Notes: generated by a model from the sequence alone, not told the origin. A DNA stretch of 64,000 nt from Treponema sp. (GCA_017449285.1 JAFSJX010000098.1:62001-126000), one strand, 5' to 3'; shown: positions 9,316 to 17,304, numbered from the stretch's first letter. Program-made: numbers and translations.

Positions 9316-9786
9316 ATGAAATCTCCACTGACTACCCTTTGTTATATTGAAAAAGACAACTGCTACCTGATGCTGCACCGCGTAACCAAAAAAAATGACA
9401 TTAATCACGACAAATGGATTGGTGTAGGCGGACATTTTGAGGCAGGGGAAAGCCCCGAAGACTGCCTTTTGCGCGAAGTAAAAGAAGAAACAGGTCTTAC
9501 GCTGACCGAATATCGCTTTAGAGGAATCGTCACTTTTCTTTCTGATGATGACCCCGCTGAATATATGTGCCTGTACACCGCGACAAATTTTACCGGAGAA
9601 CTGACCGCTTGTGACGAAGGCACACTCGAATGGTTTCCAATTGCTAAAATTGATGACCTGAACTTATGGGAAGGTGACAAAATCTTTTTCCGTCTGCTCC
9701 GAGAAAATGCCCCGTTTTTTTCACTTAAATTAGTGTATCGCCACGGAACATTGGTAGAAAAAGTTTTGGACGGAATGCCCCTATAA
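9316..9786 (+). CDS. Nudix hydrolase (8-oxo-dGTP diphosphatase type)
   Basis: 156 residues. A complete Nudix box, GHFEAGESPEDCLLREVKEETGL (written here as GHFEAGESPEDCLL and REVKEETGL), matches G-x5-E-x7-R-E-U-x-E-E-x-G-U at about residues 39-61. The N-terminus (LCYIEKDNCYLMLHRVTKKNDINHDKWIGVGGHF) is typical of MutT-like enzymes that hydrolyse oxidised nucleotides. The cytoplasmic sanitising function is inferred from the family; the exact substrate is unknown. It is a single gene divergent from the TPR gene, with a promoter very close to the start. Confidence 0.88.
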   Translation: MKSPLTTLCYIEKDNCYLMLHRVTKKNDINHDKWIGVGGHFEAGESPEDCLLREVKEETGLTLTEYRFRGIVTFLSDDDPAEYMCLYTATNFTGELTACDEGTLEWFPIAKIDDLNLWEGDKIFFRLLRENAPFFSLKLVYRHGTLVEKVLDGMPL

Positions 9787-9859
9787 AAAACGGTCACCAA
9801 GCATCGCCAAAAAGACCAGCCCAGTGACCGCATATAAAATTCCGCTCTCTCAAAAACGA

Positions 9860-10738
9860 TTATTTTGCGTCGGAGGTTGCACCAATCGAGGTATTTACCG
9901 AAGCAACATTTAGCAAGAAACTTCCAGAGCCTTTCGCAACTGCTGATCCATTTTTTATAGAACCAGAAATTGTTACTGTTCGAATAATCCCATTACCATC
10001 GGTCAACACTACATCGCCGTTTTCCCACGGATTTCCTGTGTATGTTCCAGATTGGACTTGCTCGATAACCTTGCCGTTGACTTCACGAGTATACAGATAC
10101 CACTTCTTCTTGCTATAAGAGAACTGAATCTGGTACTGACAATGGTCATAATTGCCATATTTGAATGTTCCCGTATCTGACACGTCAGAACCGCTACCAG
10201 CCGTAGATGAATAATACAAGAAACTAATCTTATCATCATCAGCCCCAAATTTAAATGTACCCGGCAAATCATTTACATCTGTATCAGTGCTTCCTGACCC
10301 AGAACCTGAATCTGCTTTGATTGTATAGCGTGCTACACATTTTGCACCCATACCTTTTTCAGATGTCTTTACTGCGCGTGCCGTAACAGTAATTGTTGAA
10401 CCTGCCGTATCTGTAATATTTAAGACACCACCATATAATTTTGCCGTTGAACCTGCACTAAATTTTGGCACATAAGATCCGTTTTCTAAAGATTGACTTA
10501 TTGGTGCAGGGTCAGTGCCATCTAACGTATAATAAATTTCAGTAGTAACATCTTTTCCAAATGTATCTTTAGAATCAGAAGCCGTTAAGTAAATACGTGT
10601 TCCCGAAGACACCGTACTGTTAGTTGCAGGACTAAAACTTACCGTTAAGTCCTCGTCCTCTTCTACTTTACAAGAAAAGAACGCGAATGCCATTGCAACG
10701 ACAAATAGCCCTGCAAAAATTTTCTTATATGCTTTCAT
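9860..10738 (-). CDS. Lipoprotein with chitobiase/hexosaminidase-C-terminal-like domain
   Basis: 292 residues from the Met at 10736-10738. That start gives a lipoprotein signal (MKAYKKIFAGLFVVAMAFAF then FSC) and has GGAGGA eight bases upstream; an in-frame start at 10816 lacks both. After the lipidation Cys comes an acidic linker, then a beta-rich domain with YTLDGTDPAPISQS, a hallmark of the CHB_HEX_C fold found in surface proteins. A Ser/Gly linker (SGSGSTDTD) leads to a C-terminal beta domain. It is probably an outer-surface or periplasmic lipoprotein with a structural or binding role; no catalytic residues are recognised. It lies just downstream of yhbY, separated by 82 bases. Confidence 0.78.
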   Translation of the reverse strand: MKAYKKIFAGLFVVAMAFAFFSCKVEEDEDLTVSFSPATNSTVSSGTRIYLTASDSKDTFGKDVTTEIYYTLDGTDPAPISQSLENGSYVPKFSAGSTAKLYGGVLNITDTAGSTITVTARAVKTSEKGMGAKCVARYTIKADSGSGSGSTDTDVNDLPGTFKFGADDDKISFLYYSSTAGSGSDVSDTGTFKYGNYDHCQYQIQFSYSKKKWYLYTREVNGKVIEQVQSGTYTGNPWENGDVVLTDGNGIIRTVTISGSIKNGSAVAKGSGSFLLNVASVNTSIGATSDAK

Positions 10739-10820
10739 AGAAAATCCTCCTAATGATTCAATTATAAGCCAAGTATTCGTATTTAGCAAGAAATTCAAAA
10801 CGCAAATTACGCGCAAAAAA

Positions 10821-11132
10821 TCACGCTTTTTTCAGAGCCTTTTCGTACTGGCGGTCTTCCACCTTCTCCGCTGGGCGATACAGAATCGCCACATTGCCGA
10901 TAATCCGCACCAAAGACGCATCTGTTTTTTGAACTAATTCTGCGGTCAGTTCCTTTTTGTCTTCTTTAAATTCGTTGAATTTAATTTTAATCAATTCGTG
11001 GTCGCCCAAGCATCGATCTATCTGAGCCACCTGCTGTTCCGTCAGCCCCGCACCACCAATCTGCACGATAGCACTCATTGGCTGCGCATATTTTTCCAGC
11101 ACCTTTCGCTGTTTACTAGAAAGTTCTATCAT
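10821..11132 (-). CDS. yhbY: YhbY/CRM-domain RNA-binding protein
   Basis: 103 residues from the Met of MIELSSKQRKVLEKYAQPM. The CRS1/YhbY fold shows QIGGAGLTEQQVAQID, ELIKIKFNEF and the late GNVAILYRP. Family members associate with ribosome precursors and bind RNA. A start at 11180, directly after the queH stop, is possible, but homology begins at MIELS. A near-consensus promoter (TTGAAA, 17 bp, TATACT) ends six bases before the ATG at 11132, which favours the shorter form made from a leaderless mRNA. Confidence 0.85.
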   Translation of the reverse strand: MIELSSKQRKVLEKYAQPMSAIVQIGGAGLTEQQVAQIDRCLGDHELIKIKFNEFKEDKKELTAELVQKTDASLVRIIGNVAILYRPAEKVEDRQYEKALKKA

Positions 11133-11138
11133 ACCTAA

Positions 11139-11167
11139 AGTATAAAACGTTCTATCGTTTTTTTCAA
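11139..11167 (-). promoter_or_regulatory. yhbY promoter, leaderless type
   Basis: Minus strand: TTGAAA (11162-11167), 17 bp, TATACT (11139-11144), then TTAGGT and the ATG. Transcription would start at or next to the start codon. Confidence 0.65.
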
Positions 11168-11180
11168 TATTTGGGCACAT

Positions 11181-11933
11181 TCATACACGCTGAGAGTAGA
11201 CACATCCGCAGTAGTCCTGTCGCCACAAACCGTATTCCGCGCTCAACTGAGTGCTGCGCAAAAAGCCGCCTTTTTTCTTAAAGTTTGCGGGAAGATACTT
11301 TGTGCCAGCATCAGTAAGAGCTGCGGCAGAAACAAAACTATCGTTAGTTTGTTGATTTTCTTGCGGATGTGCAATCAAAGAGGATATCGCATTAACTTCC
11401 GACCGTTCGTTTGTTGCAACCGATTCCAGCGCATACCCAATCGTATTAATTTTTTCTGCGTCTTTGTGCGGACTGATGCTTAAAGTTGTCGTAAACCAAT
11501 CAAATTTGTGTGCGCAAGCGTATTCCCATGCCTTTTTCATACGAAATTCATAACAACGGCGGCATCGTTCTCCCTTTTCCGGCTCAGTTTGTAATTCCGT
11601 TTCCGAACGAACGTTAGTTGCCAAAAAATAATCTTCGGGGTCATAGTCGCTAACTACCAGTCGTATGTTATTTTGCACTGCCAGCGGAAACTGCGTCAAA
11701 AACTTCTTCAACTCATTCAGCCGCCGTTCATATTCCGTCTGCGGATGAATGTTCGGGTTGTAATAAAAAATCGTAATCTCAAAAAAACCAGAAAGATACT
11801 CAATCACATAAGAACTGCACGGCGCACAACACGCATGCAATAACAATCTTGGCTTACGACCGATAGTTTGTTTTTCCACCACGAGTCTTTTGAGGATTTC
11901 CTCTAGTTGATGTTGATAGTCTTTAGGCTGCAT
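11181..11933 (-). CDS. queH: Epoxyqueuosine reductase QueH
   Basis: 250 residues from MQPKDYQHQLEEIL, which has GGAC seven bases upstream; a Met eleven codons earlier is the alternative. QueH (formerly DUF208) performs the last step of tRNA queuosine synthesis. Seen: LLHACCAPCSSYV with the paired cysteines, FYYNPNIHPQTEYERRL, GERCRRCYEFRM, the S-P-H-K-D motif in LSISPHKDAEKINTIG, and the C-terminal CGCVYS. The protein has an unusual segment of about 35-45 residues between NTIG and GTKYLPANFKKKGG, rich in Asn, Ser and Ala, which contains a copy of the iterated DNA motif. A smaller insertion with a related motif precedes GERC. A structured leader RNA with its own promoter and terminator lies upstream. 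Confidence 0.9.
   Translation of the reverse strand: MQPKDYQHQLEEILKRLVVEKQTIGRKPRLLLHACCAPCSSYVIEYLSGFFEITIFYYNPNIHPQTEYERRLNELKKFLTQFPLAVQNNIRLVVSDYDPEDYFLATNVRSETELQTEPEKGERCRRCYEFRMKKAWEYACAHKFDWFTTTLSISPHKDAEKINTIGYALESVATNERSEVNAISSLIAHPQENQQTNDSFVSAAALTDAGTKYLPANFKKKGGFLRSTQLSAEYGLWRQDYCGCVYSQRV
11337..11348. repeat. Iterated motif copy inside queH
   Basis: ACTATCGTTAGT on the plus strand, in frame in queH as part of QTNDSF. It sits in a protein segment that looks like an insertion relative to the usual QueH family. Confidence 0.7.
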
Positions 11934-11990
11934 CTTTGATGTCCTTTTATAAAATATAGAAAACAAATCAAGTACGTTGACTCATCACAT

Positions 11991-12026
11991 AAAAAATAGG
12001 CTGCCAGTAAAACTTACCGACAGCCT
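11991..12026 (-). terminator. Terminator hairpin in the queH leader
   Basis: On the minus strand AGGCTG...CAGCCT closes a stem of about 12 bp with G-U and mismatched pairs (11998-12026), followed by ATTTTTT. It lies about 58 bases before the queH start and directly after the folded leader. Confidence 0.75.
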
Positions 12027-12101
12027 TCACAGATGCAAGGGGTTTCTAGAAAAACGTCAGTCTTTTTGTGGTACAGACTTACGAATCCTTCTCCTGCATC
12101 T
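11991..12101 (-). ncRNA. Structured leader RNA upstream of queH, candidate riboswitch or attenuator
   Basis: Transcription from the promoter at 12108-12135 would start near 12101, exactly where a 7 bp closing stem begins (AGATGCA with TGCATCT, 12095-12101 and 12031-12037). Inside it AGTCT/AGACT and GTTTTTCTAGAAAC can form hairpins. The closing stem is followed by the terminator at 11991-12026 and then queH. I compared it by eye with preQ1, THF, TPP, FMN, purine, glycine and c-di-GMP classes and found no convincing match. A free-standing small RNA is the alternative. Confidence 0.5.
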
Positions 12102-12107
12102 ATTTAA

Positions 12108-12135
12108 ATTATATACCAGTTTAGCAAAACCGCAA
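12108..12135 (-). promoter_or_regulatory. Promoter of the queH leader
   Basis: Minus strand: TTGCGG (12130-12135), 16 bp, TATAAT (12108-12113). It lies between the pheT stop and the structured leader, so queH is transcribed separately from pheT. Confidence 0.65.
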
Positions 12136-12175
12136 GTGTTTTCCAAAGAATTAAACTTGCTAGAATTCAACCGGC

Positions 12176-13900
12176 TTACATCAACTCTTCAAGGTTCAGT
12201 TCGCCAGCAACACAGGGAACAGAAATCTGCCAGTTTTCCAGCACTTGCGGATGTACTTCGCCAAAGATGCCCACCTGCTTGCCGTTCACAAGAATTGCCG
12301 CCTGACGACCAGAGATAAAGCGCGGGTCAGCGACTTCTTTTACCTCGTATTTGTGGTCAAGGAAATAGAGAAGAGAAGACACCTCGCTTGCCATGTCGTT
12401 GAAGTTCGCGTTGTTGGCGGCCGTCATAAAGCCCAAAGACTGAATCGTTTTTGTGCCAGTGTTTTCGCTCGGCTCAAGGAAGGCTACCTTGCCAATCTCA
12501 AAAATCTTGTGCGGGAAGATTGCATTTGCCGCCGCGCTTTCTGCCCTAAGCAGAGACGCAATAATTGACGGACGCACATACTGATAGTTTTCGCTCATCG
12601 GATTTGCAATCTCAATGACGTTCTTTGCGTCAATGTTCATGCGGTCAATGTAGTCACGCTTGCTTCCCAAGTAATTGAAAATCATTTCCTGATAGCCTAA
12701 GCCTACCATCAGTTCCTTTGCCTTGCGGCTGAAAATCGTTACATCAGAAAGTTTGCCTACCGTAAAGTCATTCGGACGCTGGGGCTTAAAGGTGTCCAGA
12801 CCCAGACCAATCATCACATCTTCAATTACGTCAACTTCATGCAAAAAGTCGTTGCGGTAAGGCGGTGGCGTAATAGTAAATTCCACATCGTCCTTTACGT
12901 CTTTTGCCGTCACCGTGTCGTCCATACGGCTCAAGGCATCAAGCACCTGCGCCTTGGTTAAGGTTTCGCCGAGCAGTTTATTGATTGCAGAAAGTTTTGC
13001 CTTTGTATCCTGCTGGAAGAAAAAAGGAACGGTTATCTCCTTTCCAAAGCCAGTATCATACGGATGCACCACCTTTACTGGAAGAATATCGTAGCCTGCA
13101 TCAGCAAAGTCACAGGCAACGATATTCGCAGAAAGTATCAGACCTTCCATTTCTGAGCCTGTCAGTTCGACCATCAGCCCCGTGTCGCCGACTTTCACCG
13201 CACCCAGCGTCGCACTGTTGATAATCGGTGCCATACTCATCACTTCGCCCTTGTCGTCCTTGAGCAGCGGAAATTTCTTTGCCCCTTCAAGAATCCAGCC
13301 AAAATCTTTTCCCTTGGGGTGGTCAGTCAAAATCTGACGGCAAGTCATGGGCTCCGTACAGGCAAGCGGAACAAAAGAAGTCTTGTCTGGGTCAACCGCT
13401 GTATAATGCACCGGCCATTTGATGTCGCCCACACGGTATACACCCATAGAAATTGTCTTGCGTTTGCGGCCAAAGTTCCAGCAGAGTTTTTCCTGCGTCT
13501 GAATAATGTCCTTCAGCATGGGGTCGTCAATCGCCTTGCCGCTGATGACAAAACTGACCATGTAGGGACGCACATCTTTTACATCAGGCTCTACGTAAGC
13601 AATACGCTCACCACAATCCTTGATGTCGCCCTTGCGTGAAAGGAAGTGTGAATAGTCAGAATGTTTTCCGCCATTGTGCATACGAAGCTGACGAGCCACG
13701 CCACCCGTAGACCACAAATCAGGGCGGTTCGTGTCGTTTAATTCAATTTTGATGACACGCTCATCCGCGCTCTGATTCATATCAGGCTTCTCGTCCAGTT
13801 CCGCCTTGCCGCAGACCAGTTTGCGTTCCAGCGTGTCGTAATCGTATTTTGTTCCCAGCAGGTTAAAAAACAGTTTTTCGTTTACTTCAATTTTTGGCAT
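12176..13900 (-). CDS. pheT: Phenylalanyl-tRNA synthetase beta subunit, archaeal/spirochaete type
   Basis: 574 residues, much shorter than the roughly 800 of typical bacterial PheT, and without the N-terminal tRNA-binding (EMAP) domain. Seen: MPKIEVNEKLFFNLLG, the B3/4 region, IELNDTNRPDLWSTGGVARQ, a B5 domain near TPPPYRNDFLHEVDVIEDV, and a C-terminal synthetase-like fold with GEVHPQVLENWQI. It pairs with PheS to charge tRNA-Phe. Spirochaetes are known to carry this archaeal-like form, which supports the taxonomic call. pheS is not in the window. GGAGTC precedes the start, and a TGC-TATACT extended -10 lies further upstream. Confidence 0.93.
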   Translation of the reverse strand: MPKIEVNEKLFFNLLGTKYDYDTLERKLVCGKAELDEKPDMNQSADERVIKIELNDTNRPDLWSTGGVARQLRMHNGGKHSDYSHFLSRKGDIKDCGERIAYVEPDVKDVRPYMVSFVISGKAIDDPMLKDIIQTQEKLCWNFGRKRKTISMGVYRVGDIKWPVHYTAVDPDKTSFVPLACTEPMTCRQILTDHPKGKDFGWILEGAKKFPLLKDDKGEVMSMAPIINSATLGAVKVGDTGLMVELTGSEMEGLILSANIVACDFADAGYDILPVKVVHPYDTGFGKEITVPFFFQQDTKAKLSAINKLLGETLTKAQVLDALSRMDDTVTAKDVKDDVEFTITPPPYRNDFLHEVDVIEDVMIGLGLDTFKPQRPNDFTVGKLSDVTIFSRKAKELMVGLGYQEMIFNYLGSKRDYIDRMNIDAKNVIEIANPMSENYQYVRPSIIASLLRAESAAANAIFPHKIFEIGKVAFLEPSENTGTKTIQSLGFMTAANNANFNDMASEVSSLLYFLDHKYEVKEVADPRFISGRQAAILVNGKQVGIFGEVHPQVLENWQISVPCVAGELNLEELM

Positions 13901-13968
13901 TTTTTAGACTCCATTCTATATAGGAAGAACTTATTCTCTTAGTATAGCAAATTGGCGAGGCGGTGTCT

Positions 13969-14067
13969 ATGTACAGTGCTAAAGTGTCGTACAAACAACG
14001 GTTATCTTATTTTTTAAGAAAATGTGCAGATGAATTAGAAGAAAAGTTTAAAAATCGTCATTTTTAA
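13969..14067 (+). CDS. Possible small basic protein (32 residues)
   Basis: ATG at 13969 (a GTG two codons earlier is in frame) to TAA at 14067. The product is hydrophilic and helix-prone: it starts MYSAKVSYKQRLSYFLRKCA and ends ELEEKFKNRHF. GGCGAGG lies upstream. It occupies an otherwise empty 245-base gap between the divergent pheT and a small secreted-protein gene. No family is recognised, and the length is close to what chance allows. Confidence 0.35.
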   Translation: MYSAKVSYKQRLSYFLRKCADELEEKFKNRHF

Positions 14068-14145
14068 TTAGGCAGAACTGCATTTATGGTTTATAATATA
14101 ATGAAAAATTATGCTTCTATTTGTGTTATATTTTGGGGAGAATTT

Positions 14146-14526
14146 ATGAAGAAAATATTTGGATTGCTTTTATTACTGAGTCCTCTTTTTTTGTATGCGG
14201 AAAATTGGATTGAAGTGGAAAGAAGTCCTGCACGCTCACTTGTCGGTCCAATTCATTACAAATATGTTCCTGCGCGCTACGAAGATGAGATAGAAAACGG
14301 AGAGACTAAGCAGGTCTTTATTGCTCCAGAGTATATTACTTCCATTCCCATTTACAACAAAGAATACGAAATAACACAGTGGCATACCGATTATTCTGAA
14401 ACCATTTACCGCAGGCTGAACAAACGACCGAGCATCGAAGTGACTTATGACGTGGTTACGTATATCGGACAGGAAAGCAACGACTTTAAGATTGAATTTG
14501 AGAATGTAGAAATTCTGGTGAATTGA
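14146..14526 (+). CDS. Small secreted protein of unknown function
   Basis: 126 residues from MKKIFGLLLLLSPLFLYAEN, a clear Sec signal peptide with cleavage after YA. This start has GGGGAGAA seven bases upstream; an earlier in-frame Met at 14086 has none. The mature part is charged and beta-prone (WIEVERSPARSLVGPIHYKY, VTYDVVTYIGQESNDFKIEF). No domain is recognised. It lies alone between pheT and the convergent purF homologue and is probably periplasmic. Confidence 0.7.
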   Translation: MKKIFGLLLLLSPLFLYAENWIEVERSPARSLVGPIHYKYVPARYEDEIENGETKQVFIAPEYITSIPIYNKEYEITQWHTDYSETIYRRLNKRPSIEVTYDVVTYIGQESNDFKIEFENVEILVN

Positions 14527-14592
14527 CTATTCTCTCCGCAGAGTTTTCTTAACGCTCCCTGCCGTCAGAGAATAAAACCGCAGGACGCTGTT

Positions 14593-16026
14593 TTATTCTC
14601 GCCCATTCCAACAGTAGGTGCAGAGTTTACAGTGGTCTAGGCCGGTGCTGTCAAGCATATCGTCAAGACGATGGAAACGAAGCGTGGTAAAATGTAACTG
14701 CTTACGGATTTCTTCCTGCATTTTGGCGTATTCGAGAGTGTCGGGGTCGCAGTATTTTGCCAACACTTCGTCGCTTACGTTCTCGCCCTCAAACTGTTTG
14801 ACTACGCGGCGGGCAATCAAATCTAACTCGCTTTTTGAGCGGCTAAAATTAAGATACTTACAACCAAACATAATCGGCGGACAGGCGGGACGAACATGTA
14901 CTTCTTTTGCGCCAGACTGATACAAAAAGTCGGTCGTCTCACGCAATTGTGTGCCGCGTACAATGGAATCGTCTATCAGCAGAATACTCTTGTCTTTGAT
15001 AAGTTGCGGCACAGGAATCAGTTTCATGTGGGCAATCAAATTACGTTGCTCCTGATTGGTGGGCATAAAACTGCGCGGCCAAGTGGGAGTATATTTGATG
15101 AACGGACGCGTAAACGGAATGCCCGCTTCGTTCGCATAGCCAACCGCGTGTGCCGTGCCTGAATCGGGAACGCCCGCCGCACAATCGGGGTGGATATTGT
15201 CGTCATGGTCGCGTCGGGCAAGAAATTTGCCGCAGTTGTAGCGCATTGCCTCTACGTTTACACCCTCATAACATGCCGTGGGATAGCCATAATAAATCCA
15301 CAGGAAGGTACAGATTTTCATTTCTTTTTGCGGCTTTTGCAAAATTTCATAGCGGTCGCTGGTCACATACACGATTTCCGCAGGACCAAGTTCATGCTCA
15401 TCACTGTAACCTAAATTCAAGTAGGCAAAACTTTCAAAACTCAGGCAGTGTGCAAGAATAGAGCCTTTCGCATCTTTTTTCTTTCCGATTTGAAGCGGCG
15501 TTCTTCCCCATTTATCACGCGCACCGTAAATGCCTTCGGGAGTAGCGACCAGCATGGTGATAGACCCCTGTATTTTTGACTGCACATATTGGATTCCTTC
15601 AAGAATTGTCTTCTGCGTGTTAATCATCGCCAGAATCAGTTCAGTCTGGTTGATTTCTCCGCCGCTCATCTCCAAAAATGCGTTGCCGTTATCCATCAAC
15701 TCTTTTACAAGTTCATCCTTGTTGGTAACAATTCCCACGGTAGTCACCGCAAAACGTCCCAAATGCGAGCGGGCAATAAGCGGTTGCGGCTCATAATCAC
15801 TGATACAGCCGATTCCGATATGACCTTTCATCTCCTCCACATCGGTCTCAAATTTAGTGCGGAACGGCGAATTCTGAATATTGTGAATTGCCCGCTGAAA
15901 ACGATTATCATCCCTGTACACCGCCATACCGCCACGGCGCGTTCCCAAATGCGAATGGTAGTCCACGCCAAAAAACAAATCCAAAGAGCAATCGTCCTGA
16001 GAAACGACACCAAATATTCCGCCCAT
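14593..16026 (-). CDS. Amidophosphoribosyltransferase homologue lacking the glutaminase cysteine
   Basis: 477 residues from MGGIFGVVSQDDC; this start has AGAGG seven bases upstream and matches the family N-terminus. PurF transfers glutamine-derived ammonia to PRPP in the first step of purine synthesis, and its N-terminal residue after Met must be Cys. Here codon 2 is GGC (Gly), and no Cys is found at that point in an upstream extension either. The rest is well kept: LGTRRGGMAVYRDDN, the PRPP loop ILLIDDSIVRGTQLRE, VRPACPPIMFGCKYLN, and a C-terminal CKLCTYCW that could bind an Fe-S cluster. It may use free ammonia, be regulatory, or have another role. No other purine gene is nearby. Confidence 0.85.
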   Translation of the reverse strand: MGGIFGVVSQDDCSLDLFFGVDYHSHLGTRRGGMAVYRDDNRFQRAIHNIQNSPFRTKFETDVEEMKGHIGIGCISDYEPQPLIARSHLGRFAVTTVGIVTNKDELVKELMDNGNAFLEMSGGEINQTELILAMINTQKTILEGIQYVQSKIQGSITMLVATPEGIYGARDKWGRTPLQIGKKKDAKGSILAHCLSFESFAYLNLGYSDEHELGPAEIVYVTSDRYEILQKPQKEMKICTFLWIYYGYPTACYEGVNVEAMRYNCGKFLARRDHDDNIHPDCAAGVPDSGTAHAVGYANEAGIPFTRPFIKYTPTWPRSFMPTNQEQRNLIAHMKLIPVPQLIKDKSILLIDDSIVRGTQLRETTDFLYQSGAKEVHVRPACPPIMFGCKYLNFSRSKSELDLIARRVVKQFEGENVSDEVLAKYCDPDTLEYAKMQEEIRKQLHFTTLRFHRLDDMLDSTGLDHCKLCTYCWNGRE

Positions 16027-16044
16027 TTTGTACCTCTTTATTCC

Positions 16045-16074
16045 ATTATATAAGGGAAAGACAGATTGTTGCAA
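16045..16074 (-). promoter_or_regulatory. Promoter of the purF homologue
   Basis: Minus strand: TTGCAA (16069-16074), 18 bp, TATAAT (16045-16050), with a leader of about 12 bases containing AGAGG before the ATG at 16026. Confidence 0.6.
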
Positions 16075-16089
16075 GATTGCCTTTCTTGC

Positions 16090-16118
16090 TTGCCGAAATG
16101 CAGGGAAAACAGTATCTT
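16090..16118 (+). promoter_or_regulatory. Promoter of the FKBP gene, leaderless type
   Basis: TTGCCG (16090-16095), 17 bp, TATCTT (16113-16118), then TTAGGT and the ATG at 16125. The six bases between -10 and ATG are the same as those in front of yhbY. Confidence 0.55.
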
Positions 16119-16124
16119 TTAGGT

Positions 16125-16640
16125 ATGACAATTTCAACAAACAAAGTGGTAAAAATTCATTACACGCTTACAGGCGATGACGGCAAAGTAATTGATTCTT
16201 CTGACGGCAAAGAGCCGCTGGAATATATGCATGGCTACGGAAATTTGATTCCAGGCTTGGAGCGTGAACTTGAAGGCAAAAGCGCGGGAGATAAATTGCA
16301 CGCTGATATTGCCCCGCGCGACGCTTACGGCGAATATGACGAAAAATTGGTAGCGGAAGTGCCACGCAGTCAGTTTGATGTAAGCATGCCGATTGAGGTA
16401 GGACAACAATTTCAGGCAGAAACCGCAACGGGTATGGCTGTCGTTACCGTAACCAAAGTGACCGACGACAAAATCACCGTGGACGCAAACCATGAACTTG
16501 CAGGAAAAACTTTGCATTTTGATGTGGAAATCGTAGACATCCGCGATGCATTCCCAGAGGAACTGCCCCAAGAGCCAAGTGGATGCAGCGGAAATTGTTC
16601 CAGTTGCGGCGTAGGCTGTTCTGGTTGCGGGGTTGACTAA
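16125..16640 (+). CDS. slyD: FKBP-type peptidyl-prolyl isomerase, SlyD-like
   Basis: 171 residues from MTISTNKVVKIHYTLTGDDG. The FKBP core shows YMHGYGNLIPGLERELEGKSAGDKL, split here as YMHGYGNLIPGLE and RELEGKSAGDKL, and the insert-in-flap region follows at DAYGEYDEKL. The C-terminus is Cys-rich (CSGNCSSCGVGCSGCG), a likely metal-binding tail as in SlyD, which helps insert nickel in hydrogenase or urease maturation. Prolyl isomerase and chaperone function in the cytoplasm is family knowledge. Start choice rests on homology and the promoter six bases upstream; longer in-frame starts would overlap the promoter and the purF homologue. Confidence 0.9.
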   Translation: MTISTNKVVKIHYTLTGDDGKVIDSSDGKEPLEYMHGYGNLIPGLERELEGKSAGDKLHADIAPRDAYGEYDEKLVAEVPRSQFDVSMPIEVGQQFQAETATGMAVVTVTKVTDDKITVDANHELAGKTLHFDVEIVDIRDAFPEELPQEPSGCSGNCSSCGVGCSGCGVD

Positions 16641-16661
16641 CGAAAGGTCGTATGTTTGCAA

Positions 16662-16710
16662 ACTAACGATAGTTAATAAATACTATCGGCATTTTATAAC
16701 TAACGATAGT
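16662..16710. repeat. Two direct copies of the iterated motif between convergent genes
   Basis: ACTAACGATAGT at 16662-16673 and again at 16699-16710. CGATAGT (near 16667) and ACTATCG (near 16682) can pair to form a hairpin. The pair separates slyD (plus) from aroK (minus), consistent with a shared terminator. Confidence 0.75.
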
Positions 16711-16713
16711 TTG

Positions 16714-17304
16714 TTATTTTGTCTGTACCGCCTTTATAATTGATACCATATTTTCTTCGGGAGAAACAGGCTTCATTGTTATCTGCACGGAACAGATTTC
16801 CGCATATTTTTTGGTACGCTCAATGTAAAACCGATGAAATGACGAGCGAACATCTTCTAGCGTCTGCGGGTTTTCTTTTGCGATGTATGCGGGAAGATTT
16901 GTTAGCACACCGTCAGAATCAGTTTTAACTTCGCGCACAATACGATCGGCGGCAATTTTTTCGTCCGCATTTAAAAAAACAAGCGTTCCCAGTTTCCGCA
17001 AGGTCGCAATGGCTTTATCATTCTTGCAGATGCCACCGCCTGTCGCAATTACGGCAGAATATGGCTCTGCGGGTCGCTTACGGGTAGCAATTTTTTTGGC
17101 AAGCGCGACACAAGCCTTTTTTTCAGTGGTGATAAATCCCGATTCTCCTTGCTCCGAATAGATAAGACGTGGAGATTTTCCTGTCATCTCCTGAATGATG
17201 TCGTCAGTGTCATAAAAAGGACAGGCAAAATGTTTGGAAAGCAATCTGCCCTGCGTGGATTTTCCGCAATGCTTTATTCCCATCAAAACTAACGCTTTGC
17301 TCAT
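16714..17304 (-). CDS. aroK: Shikimate kinase
   Basis: 196 residues from MSKALVLMGIKH. P-loop GIKHCGKST; shikimate-binding region FYDTDDIIQEMTGKS; glycine-rich GGGICKND; and a lid region with ADRIVREVKTD. It phosphorylates shikimate in the chorismate pathway in the cytoplasm. The start at 17304 is supported by a promoter (TTGTAA, 17 bp, TATGAT) ending six bases before it; an in-frame Met six codons earlier lies within that promoter. It is slightly longer than the usual 165-180 residues. It is divergent from the PrsW-like gene, with overlapping -35 boxes. Confidence 0.9.
   Translation of the reverse strand: MSKALVLMGIKHCGKSTQGRLLSKHFACPFYDTDDIIQEMTGKSPRLIYSEQGESGFITTEKKACVALAKKIATRKRPAEPYSAVIATGGGICKNDKAIATLRKLGTLVFLNADEKIAADRIVREVKTDSDGVLTNLPAYIAKENPQTLEDVRSSFHRFYIERTKKYAEICSVQITMKPVSPEENMVSIIKAVQTK

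Noticed and set aside
12031-12101. A possible tRNA (71 bases, 7 bp closing stem)
   Set aside because: No D arm or T arm of correct length fits, there is no TTCxAxx loop, and a terminator follows; better explained as a structured leader.
15888-16124. Longer forms of the FKBP protein
   Set aside because: They overlap the purF homologue and the promoter; FKBP similarity begins at 16125.
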